A stretch of DNA of 64,000 nucleotides from Nonomuraea sp. NEAU-A123. GTDB taxonomy: Bacteria > Actinomycetota > Actinomycetes > Streptosporangiales > Streptosporangiaceae. The position numbers and the translations under genes are program-made. The number at the start of each line of letters is the position of its first letter. The first letter of the stretch is position 1. Shown here piece after piece: positions 62,360 through 64,000 of this stretch. The notes beneath the pieces are model-generated. The model ran no database searches. It saw nothing but the letters and a program-made list of their open reading frames with translations, and was not told where the DNA came from. The stretch is from assembly GCF_018603905.1 (NCBI RefSeq), contig NZ_JAHFZZ010000005.1, forward strand, positions 310,001 through 374,000. The letters run 5' to 3'.

Positions 62360-62491
62360 CCCCTACTCAAATGCCGCCTCTCTGGGTGCGACATCTATCG
62401 TGGGCGATTGTTGTGGCATCCCTCCATGCGTGTCCTGCGACGTTGTGGTGTGAGATCGGATCCGCGCACCTACAAGAGTGGAGGAGGCGAC

Positions 62492-63100
62492 ATGCCGAAG
62501 TTCAACCTGGGGAACGGTTTCCCCACCGGCGACATCGCCCGGATCGCCGTCTTCGCGGCGCTGATCGCCGCGCTCGGCCTGCCGGGCACCCTGAACGCCT
62601 TCGGCAACGCGGTCCCGATCACGCTGCAGACGTTCGGCGTCATGCTGGCGGGCACGATTCTGGGGTCGTGGCGGGCCGCCGTGGCCGTCGCCGTCCTGCT
62701 CGTGCTGGTGGCCGCGGGTCTGCCGCTGCTGGCCGGCGGGCGTGGGGGGCTGGGCGTGTTCGTGGGGCCGTCGGCTGGGTTCCTGCTCGGCTGGCTGCCC
62801 GGCGCGGCCGTGACCGGCTGGATCGTCGAACGCGGCGGTCATCACCCGAGCGTCGTACGGCTGGTGGTGGCCTGTGTGGCCGGCGGCATCGGGGTGATCT
62901 ACCTGGTCGGCCTCCCGGTGCAGGCGCTGGTCAGCGGGATCTCGCTGGGCAAGGCGGCGCTGCTCAGTCTCACGTTCCTGCCCGGTGACCTGATCAAGGC
63001 GGTGCTGGCGTCGATTGTGACGAGGGGGACTCAACGGGCATACCCTGACGCCGTCCCGGCCGTACATCGCGAACGGCTCCGCGCCGGCAAGGAGGGCTGA
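62492..63100 (+). CDS. bioY: Biotin transporter S component BioY
   Basis: A 202-residue membrane protein of the ECF-type transporter family. It has about six hydrophobic helices and the BioY marks ALGLPGTLNAFGNAVPITLQ, TFGVMLAGTILGSWRAAVAV and LPLLAGGRGGLGVFVGPSAG, ending with FLPGDLIKAVLAS. BioY binds biotin and transports it with or without energising partners; no bioMN lies in the window. ATG 62492 follows GAGGAGG. The AMP-ligase begins nine bases after its stop, so they share an operon. Confidence 0.95.
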   Translation: MPKFNLGNGFPTGDIARIAVFAALIAALGLPGTLNAFGNAVPITLQTFGVMLAGTILGSWRAAVAVAVLLVLVAAGLPLLAGGRGGLGVFVGPSAGFLLGWLPGAAVTGWIVERGGHHPSVVRLVVACVAGGIGVIYLVGLPVQALVSGISLGKAALLSLTFLPGDLIKAVLASIVTRGTQRAYPDAVPAVHRERLRAGKEG

Positions 63101-63108
63101 CCCGGTCA

Positions 63109-64000
63109 TGCCGGTCGCCGTACAGGTATTGCGACACGCTTCCGACCACCCACACCGCCTCGCGGTGTGCGGTCCGTCGGGCGAACTGAGCTACGCGGAG
63201 CTCGCCCGACGGATCCACGGTACGGCGACGCACCTTGCCGCGCTGGGGATGGGCCGCGGCGCCCTGGTCGCGATCACCCTGACCGACCCGGCGGACCAGC
63301 TCACCGCCGCACTGGCGACGGACCTGGCGGGGGGTACGCCGCTGCTGTGCGACCCGGCGTGGGACGAGCGCGTACGGGCCGCGATCCCAGCGGACCTCCA
63401 CCTCAACGGCCTTGACCACCTCGACCACCCAGGTCACTTCGTTCACCTCGACCACCTCGGTCACCTCGACCACCTCGGTCACCCCGATCACCCTGACCAT
63501 CGAGGTCACCTCGGCGGCCTCGATGGCCGTCCTCCCGGTGAGATGAACGCTGCTCGCGGGGCGGACGGCCTTGTGTCACCCGCTGAGGGAGGTGTGCGGT
63601 CATCCGCCGCGGCGGACGCACCTGCGGCGGTGTGGCCGCGGCCGGAGGCCGGGGATCGGGCCTGGGCGTGTTTCAGCTCCGGGAGCACCGGCCGGCCGCG
63701 GGCCGTGGTCCGCACTCGCGCGTCCTGGACCGGGTCGTTCCCGCAGGTGAGCGAGCTCGCCGGGATCGGGCCCGCCGACGTCGTCCTGGTGCCCGGGCCT
63801 CTGAGCTCGTCCCTGTACGGCTTCGCGGCCGTGCACGCGCTGGCCGTCGGCGCCACGGTCCTGGTGCCGGGCCGCTGGTCACCCGGGTCCTTGGGCGCGC
63901 AGCTCGGCCGGGCCACCGTGGCGCACCTGGTGCCGCACCTCCTGCCCGCCGTACTGGATGCCCTGCCGGAGGGCGCCCCGCTGCGGACCGTCGTGATCGG
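63109..64000 (+). CDS. AMP-dependent ligase (acyl-CoA synthetase/ANL family), 3' end outside the window
   Basis: 297 residues visible and open to the edge. An N-terminal AMP-binding fold is recognisable (GELSYAELARRIHGTATHLA) and the ATP-binding loop is CFSSGSTGRPRAV (about residues 188-200). Residues 102-134 are an insert in which every third residue is histidine. Position next to bioY suggests a role in biotin or pimelate metabolism, for instance a CoA ligase supplying precursor; this is inference. The C-terminal domain is not visible. Confidence 0.85.
63412..63510 (+). repeat. 9-base periodic repeat coding for xxH triplets
   Basis: Eleven consecutive triplet codons groups end in a CAC or CAT histidine codon (His104 to His134), mostly variants of CTCGACCAC and CTCGGTCAC. 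Frame and period are preserved throughout, so this is a coding microsatellite inside the ligase gene. Confidence 0.85.

Noticed and set aside
63412..63510. Repeat tract as a CRISPR-like or regulatory repeat array
   Set aside because: The 9-base units have no spacers and keep the ligase reading frame, so it is a coding repeat.

Overview
The window looks like chromosomal DNA of a filamentous actinomycete. It is very GC-rich, uses many GTG starts, chains genes through ATGA or GTGA overlaps, and is dense in one-component regulators (TetR, LysR, ArsR, MarR, ROK, MmyB-type XRE). It also carries families typical of actinomycetes: GAF-ANTAR, an HTH/Clp-N pair, an ECF sigma factor with a C-terminal extension, and NarL-type two-component genes. 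A Streptosporangiaceae-like host such as Nonomuraea is my guess and is not proven by the sequence. I saw no tRNA, rRNA, CRISPR array or intact mobile element.

Layout. 1-5.1 kb holds the edge of a small nonribosomal peptide locus on the minus strand: a TetR regulator, a condensation-domain protein with a decayed adenylation tail, a type II thioesterase, and an adenylation-carrier protein running off the left edge. 5.1-28.3 kb is a patchwork of small regulator-plus-enzyme modules: adenosine deaminase-like, a CTP-synthase-like amidotransferase with LysR, ArsR with a ketopantoate-reductase-like enzyme, a TetR with an AlkZ-like protein and a flavin monooxygenase, LysR with a carboxymuconolactone decarboxylase-hydrolase fusion, ArsR with an SRPBCC protein, a flavin monooxygenase with TetR, ROK with an MFS exporter, TetR with a leader peptide and a phosphotransferase, ArsR, GAF-ANTAR and MarR. 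Several modules have a clear palindrome in the control region.

28.4-50.8 kb is an organosulfur acquisition island. It has two complete peptide/opine-type ABC importers (three binding proteins, two permease pairs, two double-ATPase subunits), three SfnB/DszC-type acyl-CoA-dehydrogenase-like oxygenases, five intact luciferase-like or SsuD-like FMN monooxygenases, and one monooxygenase shrunk by an in-frame internal deletion. The genes form two units diverging near 37.7 kb, plus an internal promoter near 41.8 kb that drives a 16-codon ORF coupled to the next monooxygenase. The likely logic is import of sulfonates, sulfones or related compounds followed by oxidative C-S cleavage to sulfite. No flavin reductase and no intact dedicated regulator is visible; the only regulator inside is a broken TetR gene.

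50.8-64 kb holds an IS1182-type transposase scrap, a VOC protein opposite an ECF42-like sigma factor, a NarL-type two-component pair, two XRE/oxidoreductase modules, a Tat-exported seven-repeat propeller (lectin-like) protein, an Asp/Glu racemase family enzyme, a small secreted protein, an orphan coding remnant, and BioY followed by an AMP-ligase with an unusual His-every-third-residue insert that runs off the right edge.

The most unusual items are the leader peptide with a predicted Shine-Dalgarno-sequestering stem before the phosphotransferase (24.87-24.99 kb), the vestigial adenylation tail on the stand-alone condensation protein, the 16-codon coupled ORF and the deleted monooxygenase in the sulfur island, and the histidine-triplet insert in the BioY-linked ligase.
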